In this document: positions 19,594-29,831 of the stretch, piece after piece
How positions within the stretch are numbered: position 1 is the first letter of the stretch
How the letters are laid out: each line of letters begins with the position of its first letter
Assembly (NCBI GenBank): GCA_028694405.1
Contig: JAQUTM010000002.1
Span: forward strand, 1-36,584
Origin: Oscillospiraceae bacterium
GTDB lineage: Bacteria; Bacillota; Clostridia; Oscillospirales; Ruminococcaceae
Direction: 5' to 3'
Length of the DNA stretch: 36,584 nt
Notes under the pieces: generated by a model
Told to the model about the DNA's origin: nothing
The model's database searches: none
Seen by the model: the letters and a program-made list of their open reading frames with translations, nothing else
Position numbers and translations under genes: made by a program

Positions 19594-20181
19594 TTAGCCC
19601 TGTAACACACAGCTTACCCTGCCGCCGCTTACACAGTCTGTTTGACGGCGCGCTAAAAGCTCTAAAATTTCGCCCTCGGCAAGATTTTGATACTCGGTGG
19701 CCTTTTGGGGGTCATCATCGCGCCAGATGTAATACGCCGCAAGCTTTGGCAAAATGCAGGCGGCGTAATAGTCGGGCTCTAGGGGGTAGTCGTCGGGGGT
19801 GTCGGCGGTAATTTTAAGCGGAATTTCCTCGTACCACAGGGTAAAGTCCCCCTGCACCGTGGCGGGTATGTACAGCAGGCTGCCCTGTAAGCGCAGCCCT
19901 TGTACCACCTTGCCTGTGCCGCTGTAATATGCCGGCCGCAAAGCCGCGCGGGCAAAGCGCACGGTGTCCTGTACGGCGGTAAGTGCCGCCAAATCCACGC
20001 TTTTTGCGCTGCCTGTCCCCGTTAGCAAAAGCGGCTTTTCTATGGGCAGCTTTTGCACCAGATAGCTTTGGGCGTGGTTTACCCCCGCCAAAAACAGCGC
20101 GGTGTTTGCACTGTAGGCGGTGGCTTGCTCAAACCCCAGCGCAATAATGTCGTTTTTTACTTCTCCCCAAGTTTTAATCAT
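19594..20181 (-). CDS. Podovirus-like head-tail connector/tail tubular A-like protein
   Basis: About 195 aa; MIKTWGEVKNDIIALGFEQATAYSANTALFLAGVNHAQSYLVQK...FTLWYEEIPLKITADTPDDYPLEPDYYAACILPKLAAYYIWRDDDPQKATEYQNLAEGEI; typical of phage connector proteins. Start at MIK with AAGGAG. Confidence 0.7.
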   Translation of the reverse strand: MIKTWGEVKNDIIALGFEQATAYSANTALFLAGVNHAQSYLVQKLPIEKPLLLTGTGSAKSVDLAALTAVQDTVRFARAALRPAYYSGTGKVVQGLRLQGSLLYIPATVQGDFTLWYEEIPLKITADTPDDYPLEPDYYAACILPKLAAYYIWRDDDPQKATEYQNLAEGEILELLARRQTDCVSGGRVSCVLQG

Positions 20182-20220
20182 ATGCTTCACTCCTTTTTCT
20201 TTTATCTTAGCGGCTTATAC

Positions 20221-20242
20221 TGCAATATTATCCGTAACTTTT
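20221..20242 (-). promoter_or_regulatory. Conserved phage-cluster motif, site 2 (cluster C)
   Basis: Plus strand tgcaatattatccgtaactttt, 40 nt upstream of the 20181 start. Confidence 0.85.
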
Positions 20243-20412
20243 TTGTGCAATTTACAGATATTTACATATATTATGACTTTTTATTGCACATTTCATATAA
20301 ATATGATATCATTACCCTGTAAGTTAGGAGCATTTTACAAAATACAGCAAATTTTTTCTAAAAAACTACCTGCCGGCACAGCGGGTAGCGTTGAAAGGAC
20401 GGAACCCCTATT

Positions 20413-22599
20413 ATGAAGTCTATCAAACAAAAGCTGATTGTTAGCATCGCCATTGTACTTGTGGCAATGTCGCTGTCTACGCTTGCGGTAAGCATAGCCT
20501 CTACCTATAAAAACATGCTTGCCAACGTAGAAAGTGATATGCAGTCTTTAGGTGATTTGGCCAATATAACGCTTGGCAACGAAATTAAACTTGTAAAATC
20601 TCAGGTAGAAAGTTTTGCCATTCAGTGCGACGACACCATGCCGCAGATGGAAATGGCGTTTTTAATCGGTCGTAACGCTGTAATTAAATCTTACGACGGT
20701 GTACTTGCCGCCACTTTTATTGATACAAAGGGCGATGCGGTAGGCCGTGACGGCTACTTAAACGGCAAAAACTGGGCAGATGAAGACTTTGTAAAACGCG
20801 CCCTTTCGGGCGAAACCACCCTTTCTCACACTGTAATTGAGGACGACGGCTCCACTGTTTTTTATGCGGCAGCCCTTGTGCCCGACGATTACCGCTATGA
20901 CGGCATTATTGTATTTACGATGGACGGTCAACATTTTAGCAATGTAATCAACTCCATTACCATAGGTAAAACCGGCAACATCTTTATGCTGGACAATGAG
21001 GGCACCATGATGGCAAATATGCGCCCCGAAATGGTAGCCACACGCGCCAACTACATCACCCAGCCCAAAGAGGGCTACGAGCAGATGGCAGCCGTGTTTA
21101 AACGCATGGTTGCCGGCGAGCGTGCCGTTGACAGCTACAGCTTTGGCGGCGTTGCACGCGTTTGTGCCTTTGGCCCCATTACCGGCAGCGACGGCTGGAG
21201 CTACGGCGTGGCGGCACCCCGTAACGAAATGCTGTCCTCTATTGTTACAACTATTCTTTTAATGGTTGTGGCATCTTTGCTTTGCTTGGCAGCAGGTTTG
21301 GCTGTTGTTTACCGCCTTGCAAGCCGCATTGCCGCCCCCATTACTAAGGTTAGCGCCCGCATGGAAAGCGTGGCACAGGGCGATTTAAGCTCTCCTGTTG
21401 AGATAAGCGCCTCTAAAGATGAAATCGGCCAGCTTACCCACAGCGTATCTGACACCGTGTCTACCTTAAGCACCTACATACAAGAGATTGACAAGGTGTT
21501 AAACCGCCTTGCCGCAGGAGATTTAACCGCAAAGCCCACCGTACATTTTAAGGGCGAATTTGTGGGGATTGAAAAATCTTTAAAAGCCATTACAAAGGCG
21601 TTAAACGCCACCTTTGCCGAAATTATTACCAGTGCCGACAACGTGAGCAGCGGCAGCGAGCAGGTTAGCGGCGGCGCGCAGGCACTAAGCCAAGGCGCAA
21701 CCGAGCAGGCAAGCAGCATTGAAGAGCTTGCCGCAACCTTAGCAAACGTAAACGCAGGCGTTGCCGCCACGGCAACCAACGCCGCAAACGCCAACTCCCA
21801 AACAAAGCTTTCGGGCAAGGAGATGGACGTGAGCACCGCCAAAATGCGTGAACTGGTTGAGGCGATGCAGCACATTCAAAGCAGCAGCAAGGAAATTGGT
21901 AAAATTATCAAAACCATTGAAGATATTGCGTTTCAAACCAACATTTTGGCGCTTAACGCCGCTGTAGAGGCCGCCCGTGCAGGCGCTGCCGGCAAAGGCT
22001 TTGCCGTTGTTGCAGACGAAGTGCGCAACTTGGCAAATAAATCTGCCGAAGCCGCCAAAAACACAGCCGGCTTAATTGAGGGCAGCCTAAAAGCCGTAAA
22101 GGCAGGCGTAACCTTGGTTGGCGAAACCGAGAGCTCGCTTGAAAAAACCACCGCTGTTGTTAACAAGGTTAGCACACTGGTAGACGAAATTGCCGTTGTT
22201 GCCCAAGAGCAGGCAAACGCCATTTCGCAAATATCTTTGGGCGTAGAGCAAATTAGCGGCGTGGTACAAACCAACAGCGCAACCGCCGAGGAGAGCGCCG
22301 CCGCCAGCGAGGAGCTGCACGCACAGGCAGCCACACTAAAACAGCTTGTTAGCAAGTTTCAGCTTAAAAACGCCGACGGCTCTGCCACAATGCGTCTTGA
22401 AGGCCAAGCCATGAGCATTGAATACACCGAGGAGCCTGACGAGCCAATAGAGCAGCCCGCAGAGCAGCCCGCAGCAAAGCCTGTAGAAGAACCCGACCAG
22501 GAGCCCACACCCACCCCTGCCGAAAAAGCAGAGGAGCCCAAAGCCGAGCCGGCTCCCGCAAACTATGAGTTTGAAAACGATAAAAACGACAAATACTAA
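20413..22599 (+). CDS. Methyl-accepting chemotaxis protein (dCache-like sensor, HAMP, MA domain)
   Basis: N-terminal TM, extracellular sensor, HAMP, and [50 protein letters not shown]; Pro/Glu-rich C-terminal tail. Confidence 0.97.
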   Translation: MKSIKQKLIVSIAIVLVAMSLSTLAVSIASTYKNMLANVESDMQSLGDLANITLGNEIKLVKSQVESFAIQCDDTMPQMEMAFLIGRNAVIKSYDGVLAATFIDTKGDAVGRDGYLNGKNWADEDFVKRALSGETTLSHTVIEDDGSTVFYAAALVPDDYRYDGIIVFTMDGQHFSNVINSITIGKTGNIFMLDNEGTMMANMRPEMVATRANYITQPKEGYEQMAAVFKRMVAGERAVDSYSFGGVARVCAFGPITGSDGWSYGVAAPRNEMLSSIVTTILLMVVASLLCLAAGLAVVYRLASRIAAPITKVSARMESVAQGDLSSPVEISASKDEIGQLTHSVSDTVSTLSTYIQEIDKVLNRLAAGDLTAKPTVHFKGEFVGIEKSLKAITKALNATFAEIITSADNVSSGSEQVSGGAQALSQGATEQASSIEELAATLANVNAGVAATATNAANANSQTKLSGKEMDVSTAKMRELVEAMQHIQSSSKEIGKIIKTIEDIAFQTNILALNAAVEAARAGAAGKGFAVVADEVRNLANKSAEAAKNTAGLIEGSLKAVKAGVTLVGETESSLEKTTAVVNKVSTLVDEIAVVAQEQANAISQISLGVEQISGVVQTNSATAEESAAASEELHAQAATLKQLVSKFQLKNADGSATMRLEGQAMSIEYTEEPDEPIEQPAEQPAAKPVEEPDQEPTPTPAEKAEEPKAEPAPANYEFENDKNDKY

Positions 22600-22618
22600 T
22601 CCCTAAATCAGAGTAATA

Positions 22619-22661
22619 AAAAACGCCTTATGCGGCTTTTGGCTGCACAAGGCGTTTTTTT
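22619..22661 (+). terminator. Rho-independent terminator after the MCP
   Basis: AAAACGCCTT...AAGGCGTTTTTTT. Confidence 0.85.
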
Positions 22662-22770
22662 AGGCATAAAAGCAACAAAGGCTTTAAATTTGCCGTTTGG
22701 GTAAATTTTATGCTGCAAACAGAATACACTTTACAAAACAGCAAAGCTCTTTACAAGGAGGAGGCAGCTT

Positions 22771-23166
22771 ATGGACAACAAAATTTTAGTGCGAGATTTT
22801 TTTACCGCCGCCTATACAAACCGTGACAGCGGCTTTGTAATGCGCCACTTTACCCCCCATTATACAGACCACAGCCCCCTTGCCGCACGCAGCAGCGCCC
22901 AAGCCGCCTACGCGCTTTCCGAGCTGTACACCCAGCTTAACCCCATACGGGCAAGCTTGGTGCACATGGCGGCAAGCGGAGACATTGTGGCGGTACTGGT
23001 AAGCTTTACGGCGGTACACAGCGGTCCTTTTATGGGCGTTGCCCCCACAGGGCGCACGCTGCGCTGGCAGGCGCTGGAACATTTTCGCATAGAAAACGGT
23101 CAAATTGCCGAGAGCTGGGGCGCTTGGCCCGACACACAGCTTTACGCCCAGCTTACCGCGCGCTAG
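22771..23166 (+). CDS. SnoaL-like/ester cyclase family protein
   Basis: 131 aa; HFTPHYTDHSPLA..., GVAPTGRTLRWQALEHFRIENGQIAESWGAWP is typical of SnoaL-type proteins. Confidence 0.88.
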   Translation: MDNKILVRDFFTAAYTNRDSGFVMRHFTPHYTDHSPLAARSSAQAAYALSELYTQLNPIRASLVHMAASGDIVAVLVSFTAVHSGPFMGVAPTGRTLRWQALEHFRIENGQIAESWGAWPDTQLYAQLTAR

Positions 23167-23245
23167 CCCAAAGCCCAAAAAAAGCGGGCAGCTTGCAAAC
23201 ACCCAAAAAGCACAGCTTCTTTGCGGTATGTTTTTTGCTTTGGGT

Positions 23246-24043
23246 TTACCCAAGGGCAACGTCCAGCATCATCATAACCAAAAAGCCCACCATTACGCTC
23301 ACCGTGCCCGTGTGGGAATGCTCGCCCAGATTTGCCTCGGGTATCAGCTCCTCCACCACAACATAAATCATGGCGCCTGCGGCAAAGGACAAAATAAACG
23401 GCATAACGCCTGTAATGCCTGCCGCCACAAACACCGTAAGCACGCCAAAAACAGGCTCTACAATGCCGGATAGCGCCCCGTACAAAAACGCCTTTCCGGT
23501 TGGCGTCCCCTCCGATTTCAGCGGCAGCGATATTGCCGCGCCCTCGGGAAAGTTTTGCAGCCCCATACCAATGGCAAGGGCAACTGCACCCCAAAAGGCA
23601 CCGGGGTCACCGTCCTTTGCAACCAGTGCAAACGCAAGCCCTACCGCCATGCCCTCGGGAATATTGTGCAGCGTCACCGCCAACACAATCATAGTGGTAC
23701 GCTTTAGCTTTGCGGGCAGGCCCTCGGGCTGCTGTGCGCCAAGGTGTAAATGCGGCAGCAAGCCGTCCAACAGCATTAAAAAGCCGCCGCCGCACAAAAA
23801 GCCCAACCCCACCGGCACAAATACAATTTGCCCCGCTGCCTTTGCCATTTCCATAGCCGGCATTAACAAAGACCATACCGACGCGGCTATCATAACGCCT
23901 GCGGCAAAGCCCAAAAATATTTGCTGCATTTTTGGCGATAAATCTTTTCTGAAAAAAAACACCATTGCCGCCCCCAGCACGGTTGCCAAAAAGGTAAACC
24001 CCGTGCCCAAAAGGGCGTATAAAACTTCGGTTACTTGCGGCAT
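23246..24043 (-). CDS. ZIP family metal transporter
   Basis: TLHNIPEGMAVGLAFAL, GLQNFPEGAAISLPLKSEG and VVEELIPEA are ZIP TM4/TM5 signatures; start MPQVTEVLY after GGAGAGGG. Confidence 0.93.
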   Translation of the reverse strand: MPQVTEVLYALLGTGFTFLATVLGAAMVFFFRKDLSPKMQQIFLGFAAGVMIAASVWSLLMPAMEMAKAAGQIVFVPVGLGFLCGGGFLMLLDGLLPHLHLGAQQPEGLPAKLKRTTMIVLAVTLHNIPEGMAVGLAFALVAKDGDPGAFWGAVALAIGMGLQNFPEGAAISLPLKSEGTPTGKAFLYGALSGIVEPVFGVLTVFVAAGITGVMPFILSFAAGAMIYVVVEELIPEANLGEHSHTGTVSVMVGFLVMMMLDVALG

Positions 24044-24274
24044 AATGAAACCCTCTCCTACAGCCTTTGCGCGCTGCACTACCCTTGGCAGTTAAACGCC
24101 TTAAAGGCGCCTTTTGCCTACCTTCTAAGCGCCCTTTGGTGCCACCGCCCGCAAAGCTTCTCATGTCACTAAAAAAACAGGCTATCGGTATCAATGGCAC
24201 ATAGCTGTTTGGTAATAAATATTAGCTTATATACAATAATTACAAACAATTTTATCAATAACAGTAATAATTAC

Positions 24275-24289
24275 TGATAATAATCATAC
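24275..24289. promoter_or_regulatory. Possible Fur/Zur-like metal-regulator box upstream of ZIP gene
   Basis: TGATAATAATCATAC: first half TGATAAT perfect, second half weak. Confidence 0.25.
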
Positions 24290-24524
24290 GCTTTTTTTTA
24301 CCAAAGTCAAGGGCATTTTTAGAAAACATTTTGTTTTTATAAAATTTGTGCGCTTTGCTGTTTTTAAAGCCATTTCTCCGAGAGGGTTCTTTTCCATAAA
24401 GCCGATTTAAATTTGCTTTTAAGCCACCCACACCTTGGCAGGCTGTCGTTGCCAAAAGGCTTTCTCAGCGGTATAATAAAGCTACAGGTTGTTCCACATT
24501 TTGTTTGCAGCAAGGAGGCGCACC

Positions 24525-25331
24525 ATGCCTTATAACGCAAAAAACTGCACAATCCAAATAGACAATACCACGATGGACTATATTTCCTTTGGCAGCGGCA
24601 GCAAAAATCTTGTCATTATCCCCGGCCTTGGCGATGCCTTAAAAACAGTAAAGGGGACGGCTTTTAGCTTTTCGCTGCTGTACAAGCTGTTTGCAAAAAA
24701 CTACAAGGTGTATGTGTTTAGCCGCAAAAACAAGCTGAAGCAGGGCTGCTCTACAAGAGATATGGCGGCAGATTTAGCAGCTGCTTTGCATCAGCTTTAC
24801 ATAACAGACGCCTGCGTTATGGGCGTTTCTCAGGGCGGCATGATAGCCCAGCATTTGGCAATCGATTACCCCGAACTGGTAAAAAAGCTTGTTTTGGCTG
24901 TAACCGCTTGCGCGCCAAACGAGACCTCCAAAAGCGTAATTTCCCACTGGCTTGCCCTTGCGGCAGAAAACAACTTTTATCAAATATTTGCAGATACCGC
25001 CGAAAAAACCTACACCGAAGCAAAATTGAAATTGTATCGTCCGTTTTATGGGGTTTTAAGCAAGCTGAGTGCGCCTAAAAATTTGGACCGCTTTATTTTA
25101 CAGGCAACCGCCTGCCTGAACCATAACGCTTTGGAGGGGCTTTCCAAAATTAAGTGCCCCACGCTTGTTATAGGCGGCGACAACGACAAAATTGTAGGCG
25201 GCTTTTCTTGTGCACAGCTTGCAGGCCACATTGCGCAAAGTAAGCTGAAAATTTACAGCGGTCTGGGTCACGGTACATACGAGGAAGCCCCCGATTTTAA
25301 CCGCCGGGTTTTGACTTTTTTTGATAATTAA
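24525..25331 (+). CDS. Alpha/beta hydrolase
   Basis: LVIIPGLGDALKT, nucleophile elbow GVSQGGMIAQHLAIDYPELVKKLVLAVTA, C-terminal GLGHGTYEEAPDF; start MPYNAKN after AAGGAGG. Confidence 0.93.
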   Translation: MPYNAKNCTIQIDNTTMDYISFGSGSKNLVIIPGLGDALKTVKGTAFSFSLLYKLFAKNYKVYVFSRKNKLKQGCSTRDMAADLAAALHQLYITDACVMGVSQGGMIAQHLAIDYPELVKKLVLAVTACAPNETSKSVISHWLALAAENNFYQIFADTAEKTYTEAKLKLYRPFYGVLSKLSAPKNLDRFILQATACLNHNALEGLSKIKCPTLVIGGDNDKIVGGFSCAQLAGHIAQSKLKIYSGLGHGTYEEAPDFNRRVLTFFDN

Positions 25332-25357
25332 ATTTTACTTCATCTGAAAACCCACGC

Positions 25358-25408
25358 AAAAAGCAAGGGCATCACCGCTTAAAACGGTGGTGCCCTTTGC
25401 TGTTTTTT
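25358..25408. terminator. Terminator between alpha/beta hydrolase and phage cluster B
   Basis: AGCAAGGGCATCACCG / CGGTGGTGCCCTTTGCT followed by GTTTTTTT on the plus strand. Confidence 0.8.
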
Positions 25409-25531
25409 TATAAAAGTGCTTTACCTTGCCGCCGCCAAAAGGCTTACAGGTTTGTCCCTGCCAAGCTGCCTGCGGCTGATTTTTTGTAAATGAGACGGTA
25501 CACGCCATTTTTTGCCGCGCAGGCATTTTTG

Positions 25532-25777
25532 TTAAATGTACCCTGCCTGTGTAAGCAAAAGCGCAATGGTTTTGGGTACCTGTACCGTTTGACCGCGGTT
25601 AATAAAATAGTTGTAGCCGTTTACACAAACCGGCACAACCTTATCCTGCCTGTTTAAGGGGTCTGCGGCAATTTTAAGGGTTACTTTTTCCTCTTTTGCG
25701 TACAGCTCGCCCCATTTTTGGGCTTCCGCGTCCAGCTGCAACCCGCTTTGCAGGGTGGTTTGTTTTTGTGTTGCCAT
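25532..25777 (-). CDS. Small phage protein downstream of capsid, 81 aa
   Basis: VVPVCVNGYNYFINRGQTVQVPKTIALLLTQAGYI; directly after the capsid-like gene. Confidence 0.7.
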   Translation of the reverse strand: MATQKQTTLQSGLQLDAEAQKWGELYAKEEKVTLKIAADPLNRQDKVVPVCVNGYNYFINRGQTVQVPKTIALLLTQAGYI

Positions 25778-25858
25778 TTTTTTACTCCTTATTTCTTTTT
25801 AAAATTGCCTGCGGCTTTTTTTGTATTACCGTGCCGCAGGCGTTTTGACAAAGCAGCT

Positions 25859-26794
25859 TTACAGAGTTGCGGCGCTCTCTAAGCGCACCATGCTAAGCTC
25901 TTGCAGGCGAACCGCACAAAACAAAGCTTTCCAACCGCTTGTGGCACGTTGGTTTAGGGGGTCGTCGGTGCCCGCGCTGCCAAGGGGTTTTACAATCATC
26001 TCGGGCTTTGCGCCGCCGCCTGCGCCTGCAACGTCAACCACGCCGTAAGCGTCTGCACCCAAAATCATGGTTTGGTGTACCACTATGCCGCTTGTGTTTT
26101 CCGCTGTAGGGGCGTTGCTGCTTTCAATAAAGCGCACACCTGCCAGCTTGCCGATTTCCCCGCTCATAATGGCGCTGCCGCCGCTGTATTTGCTAATGTC
26201 CTGCCACAAGGGGTCGTTCATAATGTCGTAGGCAATGTCGCTGTCAATAATGCCGATGTAGTAGCCGCCCTCCAAAGGACGAGCGTTGTTGCGCTTTAAG
26301 GTGCGCACAGCCTTGCGGATTTCCCCACTGGTAATGACGTCTGCGGCGGTAACGGCGTCGCGGTTTGCGCGACCGCCCGCATACTGTACGTTTGTGCCGG
26401 CACAAACCACGTCACGCACTACGGTGTCAATGGTAAGGGCGGCGCTTTCGCCAAGCACGTTGGCTGTCTCAATCAGCACAGGGTCAATGCCTGTGGTTTT
26501 AAGCTTGTCGGTAATGCGCACAAAATCTCCGTACTGCTGCACGGTACACTCCACTTTGTCCACGTCAAGCGCCTTGCCTGCGGGGGTTACGCCCTCGGTT
26601 AGCGGGGTTGTGCTGGGTGCAATGCTGTTAAAACGTCTAAACGATATTTTATCGCCCTCGTTTTGCGGCATACTCTTTTTTTGCCCAAAACGGGCAAACA
26701 GCAGGTTTGGCACCAAGCGTTTTAGCAGGGTGCGCTCGTAGTACACCTTGTTTTCTGCCAAGGTGTTTGCAAGGGTATTTGTTACGTCTGCCAT
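25859..26794 (-). CDS. Phage major capsid protein, N4-gp56-like
   Basis: MADVTNTLANTLAENKVYYERTLLKRLVPNLLFARFGQKKSMPQNEGDKISFRRFNSIAPSTTPLTEGVTPAGKALDVDKVECTVQQYGDFVRITDKL; typical N4-gp56-family N-terminus. Start has AGGAGG. Confidence 0.92.
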   Translation of the reverse strand: MADVTNTLANTLAENKVYYERTLLKRLVPNLLFARFGQKKSMPQNEGDKISFRRFNSIAPSTTPLTEGVTPAGKALDVDKVECTVQQYGDFVRITDKLKTTGIDPVLIETANVLGESAALTIDTVVRDVVCAGTNVQYAGGRANRDAVTAADVITSGEIRKAVRTLKRNNARPLEGGYYIGIIDSDIAYDIMNDPLWQDISKYSGGSAIMSGEIGKLAGVRFIESSNAPTAENTSGIVVHQTMILGADAYGVVDVAGAGGGAKPEMIVKPLGSAGTDDPLNQRATSGWKALFCAVRLQELSMVRLESAATL

Positions 26795-26869
26795 GTATTT
26801 TGTCCTCCTGTATGTTGTGTTTTGGCGGCGCACGGTTACCGCCTGTAGGTTAATAGTACCAAGCTATTC

Positions 26870-26891
26870 TGTAATATTATCCGTAACTTTT
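26870..26891 (-). promoter_or_regulatory. Conserved phage-cluster motif, site 3 (cluster B)
   Basis: Plus strand tgtaatattatccgtaactttt, 76 nt upstream of the 26794 start. Confidence 0.82.
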
Positions 26892-26905
26892 GCAGCTTAA
26901 AAATT

Positions 26906-27829
26906 TTATAATCGGCCCTGCATACCAAGCTTTAAGTAATAGTCAAACTCCTCATCGCTCATGGTGGCATAGTTTTTTTCGCCCGCGGGCTGGGCTGTGC
27001 CAATGCTGCCGGGGCTGCACAGCTGGTTTTGCTGCACAGCGGCAACGGCCGCCTGCTGGGCGGCGGCTTGCAAAGCATCAAAATTGGCAAGGCGGTACGC
27101 CTCCAGTGCGCCAAGCCCTTTTGCCATATAGTCGGCATACGCCCCGCTGCCTGAAATTTCACTTAAACAGGTGGCGGTTTCGGCGGGGTATGCCGCCTTA
27201 ATTTCTTGTAGCTGACGCTGCATTAAGCTTTGGGCGGCATTTGTGCCGCTTGCCTGCATCTGCTGTGCAAACACCGCAAGCTGCTGTGCCATTTGGCTAG
27301 GGGTACCCGCCACGCCAAGGGTGGCAAGGGCAGCGTACAGGCTTTGGGTGTCATCGGTTTTGGGGGTAAAAGACGGGTTTTGCCCACCTTGTCCGTCTGG
27401 CAAAGCTTCCCCCTCTGTTGCGCCGCTGTTTTGGCTGGCTGTGACGTGGGCGGTATGGTTTTTTGCAGTGTTTAAGGCAGCTTCGTTTTGCGGCGCAAAA
27501 AAATCTGAGACGCTGTCTTGCCTGTGGGCTTGTGGGACAAGCGCATCTTGTTTTGGCAAGCCTTGCGGCACGCCTGTAGCTGTCGCTTGGCTTTGCGGCG
27601 CCATAATGCCATTTGCCGCCATGCCGCCTGCTGTGCTCTCACCTGTGTTTGCATTAGCTTTGCGTGTGCTTTGGGCATTTTTTTGGGCAAAGCTTGGGGC
27701 AACGCCTGCACTTTCGCTTTGTAAGGGTGCCTGTGCGCCGCTTATAAAGGCGTCGGTGCCGCCAAACGGCGCAAAATCGGTTTGCGGCAAAGCCCCCGCC
27801 CAAAAATCTTCACTTGCGGTTTGGCTCAT
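26906..27829 (-). CDS. Phage scaffold-like protein
   Basis: Low-complexity Gln/Ala/Ser-rich 307 aa between portal and capsid; C-terminal acidic DEEFDYYLKLGMQGRL. Role from position. Confidence 0.65.
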   Translation of the reverse strand: MSQTASEDFWAGALPQTDFAPFGGTDAFISGAQAPLQSESAGVAPSFAQKNAQSTRKANANTGESTAGGMAANGIMAPQSQATATGVPQGLPKQDALVPQAHRQDSVSDFFAPQNEAALNTAKNHTAHVTASQNSGATEGEALPDGQGGQNPSFTPKTDDTQSLYAALATLGVAGTPSQMAQQLAVFAQQMQASGTNAAQSLMQRQLQEIKAAYPAETATCLSEISGSGAYADYMAKGLGALEAYRLANFDALQAAAQQAAVAAVQQNQLCSPGSIGTAQPAGEKNYATMSDEEFDYYLKLGMQGRL

Positions 27830-28026
27830 AGCTGCGCCTCCTTTTGCTCGGCTTTGTCAAGCAGTGTGCGGGTGCCGCTTTGGCCGGCGGCGGTTTGCAC
27901 ACAGTTCACCTTGGCACACCGCGGGTTTTTGCACACATAAAAGTATGTGGTAATCTGTGTATTATCTGTAGTTTTTTGCTCTACATGGTCTACAAAAAGC
28001 TGTAGCTTGCAGTGTGTACATTGCAT
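27826..28026 (-). CDS. Small Cys-rich (zinc-ribbon-like) protein, 66 aa
   Basis: MQCTHCKLQLFVDHVEQ...YFYVCKNPRCAKVNC; overlaps scaffold start by 4 nt. Confidence 0.7.
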   Translation of the reverse strand: MQCTHCKLQLFVDHVEQKTTDNTQITTYFYVCKNPRCAKVNCVQTAAGQSGTRTLLDKAEQKEAQL

Positions 28027-28122
28027 AGGAATTCTCTCCTTTTATAACAGTTTGTAACGATTTATAACCGTATATTGTAAGCGGGTAGTTTAAAAAAAGC
28101 CGACGCACCTGCAAAAACCGCC

Positions 28123-29763
28123 TTATGCCGGGGGTACGCCAACGGCACCACCTTGCGGGGCTTGTACCGCCGCCATTGCCGCGTTTTGGGCTGTGGCGCT
28201 TTTTGCCGCCGCCTCCAGCATTTTTTTCAGCTGCTCTTTAAAGGGCACCACATTGCGCGGTGCAAGCTGTAGGTACTGCTCCAACGTAATTTCACCTTTG
28301 TCATAAAAGCGGTCCAGCGTGGCAATGGCAAGCTCTTCGCCGTACTCGCTGCTGGTGCCCACGTCTACCGCAAGCTTAAAGTCTACGTCCGCATAGCGCG
28401 TACCTACAAAGGCACGGGTTTTTGCCACGCCGTCGGCGTCGGTTACGGTAATGGCGCGCGGCAAGGCATAGTAGGTTTTAAAAAATTGCTCCCAAATGCG
28501 GCCCACCTGCTCCATGGCTCTAAAATAGCGGCGGCTAATCTCTTTAATGGGCGTTTTGGCTTGGTTTTGCAGCGCAATAATGGCACTTGCCGCCATGTTG
28601 CCCGCTATACTTTCGCCGGTGCTTACACCGGTTACGCCTGTAACGGTGCGCGCCATTTCAAACACCTCGTTGGCAAGGCTGCCCGCAAAGCTGCCAAAGG
28701 CAGGCGGATTTAAATATTTAATCCCGTTGCCGTCACTGGTGCGGTCGGTTAAAATTTGTCCCGGCTCGTTGGTAATGGGCTCTTGAATTGCCCCGGCACG
28801 GCGGATAATCTTAGGGCTGCCCAGCTGTTGTACACTATACAAGCTGTACGCTTTTATTAAATTATACGCTTTGTTAATGGTAATTAAATCCTGTGCCTCG
28901 CCAATGCCGTAAATGCACCGTTTGCGCTTGCGCCAGTTTAACACCACAAGCGGATACAACGTAATGGGTGCCTTTGCCGTTTTTGGGGTTAGGGGTGTGG
29001 GCGGCACCACCTGGGCATTTTTGGTGGTTTTTTCAAAATACACTTGGCCGTCCTTTCTAAAATAACGGGTTAACACCGTTACCTTTTCGCCGTCTGCGTG
29101 GGGGGTGTTTTCCTTGGCGGCGTCGTACAGCTCGTAGTCGGCGTCAGGCAAAATTTGGCTGCACCTGCCGCTGCCTACGCCGTAGCGCTTTGCCACCGCG
29201 CGCACGTCCTGCACCCGCTCGCGGCTTGTAATAATAACGTAGGGCTGTTTTTGCACGTCCTTGCACTGGGGGTTGCCAAAAAACACATTTAGCGGGTCAA
29301 CCACGTCACCCCGAATATCCCCTCCGGTACGGCGCGAGGCAGTTGTAACATCGTTGCTCCAGTAGTAGTGCAAAATCCCGGTGCCAAGGGTGGCGGCATC
29401 GTCTATAAAGTCGTCGTTCAGCTCGTCTTGGGCGGCGCTGCTCCACAAAATGCGGGCAAAATCGGTGTAGTCGGCGGCACCCTTTGCGGCAAGAGCGGCG
29501 GCTTGGGTACCCCCTGCCAGCGCCATTGCAGGGCTGTAGTGTATGGCAATGCTCTGGTTGGTAACGCTGGCGCGCTTTGCCTTGATAAACATTTCCACAA
29601 TGTTAAACACAGGCCGTGGAAAATCCGCATTGTCGGCGGTGGGGGTGTTCCACTGGTGGCCCTCCTTAAAGCGCTCAAAGGCGGGAAAATCCTGCCGAAA
29701 GCCCATGCTTTGCTGGTATTGCAGGCCGTCTTGGTACTGCTGCCAGTTTGTTTGTACAGACAT
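28123..29763 (-). CDS. Phage portal protein
   Basis: 546 aa: FPAFERFKEGHQWNTPTADNADFPRPVFNIVEMFIKAKRASV...DVVDPLNVFFGNPQCKDVQKQPYVIITSRE...GVTGVSTGES; typical portal layout. Confidence 0.9.
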   Translation of the reverse strand: MSVQTNWQQYQDGLQYQQSMGFRQDFPAFERFKEGHQWNTPTADNADFPRPVFNIVEMFIKAKRASVTNQSIAIHYSPAMALAGGTQAAALAAKGAADYTDFARILWSSAAQDELNDDFIDDAATLGTGILHYYWSNDVTTASRRTGGDIRGDVVDPLNVFFGNPQCKDVQKQPYVIITSRERVQDVRAVAKRYGVGSGRCSQILPDADYELYDAAKENTPHADGEKVTVLTRYFRKDGQVYFEKTTKNAQVVPPTPLTPKTAKAPITLYPLVVLNWRKRKRCIYGIGEAQDLITINKAYNLIKAYSLYSVQQLGSPKIIRRAGAIQEPITNEPGQILTDRTSDGNGIKYLNPPAFGSFAGSLANEVFEMARTVTGVTGVSTGESIAGNMAASAIIALQNQAKTPIKEISRRYFRAMEQVGRIWEQFFKTYYALPRAITVTDADGVAKTRAFVGTRYADVDFKLAVDVGTSSEYGEELAIATLDRFYDKGEITLEQYLQLAPRNVVPFKEQLKKMLEAAAKSATAQNAAMAAVQAPQGGAVGVPPA

Positions 29764-29831
29764 ATTGCTCCTCCTTTTGATAATGTGGGACAGCTGTCCC
29801 CTTTTGCACTTTTAAGCTTACCGGTTTATTC

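Noticed and set aside
23370-24095. 241-aa plus-strand ORF opposite the ZIP transporter
   Set aside because: Antisense shadow of a well-recognised coding gene; low-complexity composition.
27243-27953. 236-aa plus-strand ORF opposite the scaffold gene
   Set aside because: Antisense shadow; the minus-strand gene fits the portal-scaffold-capsid order.
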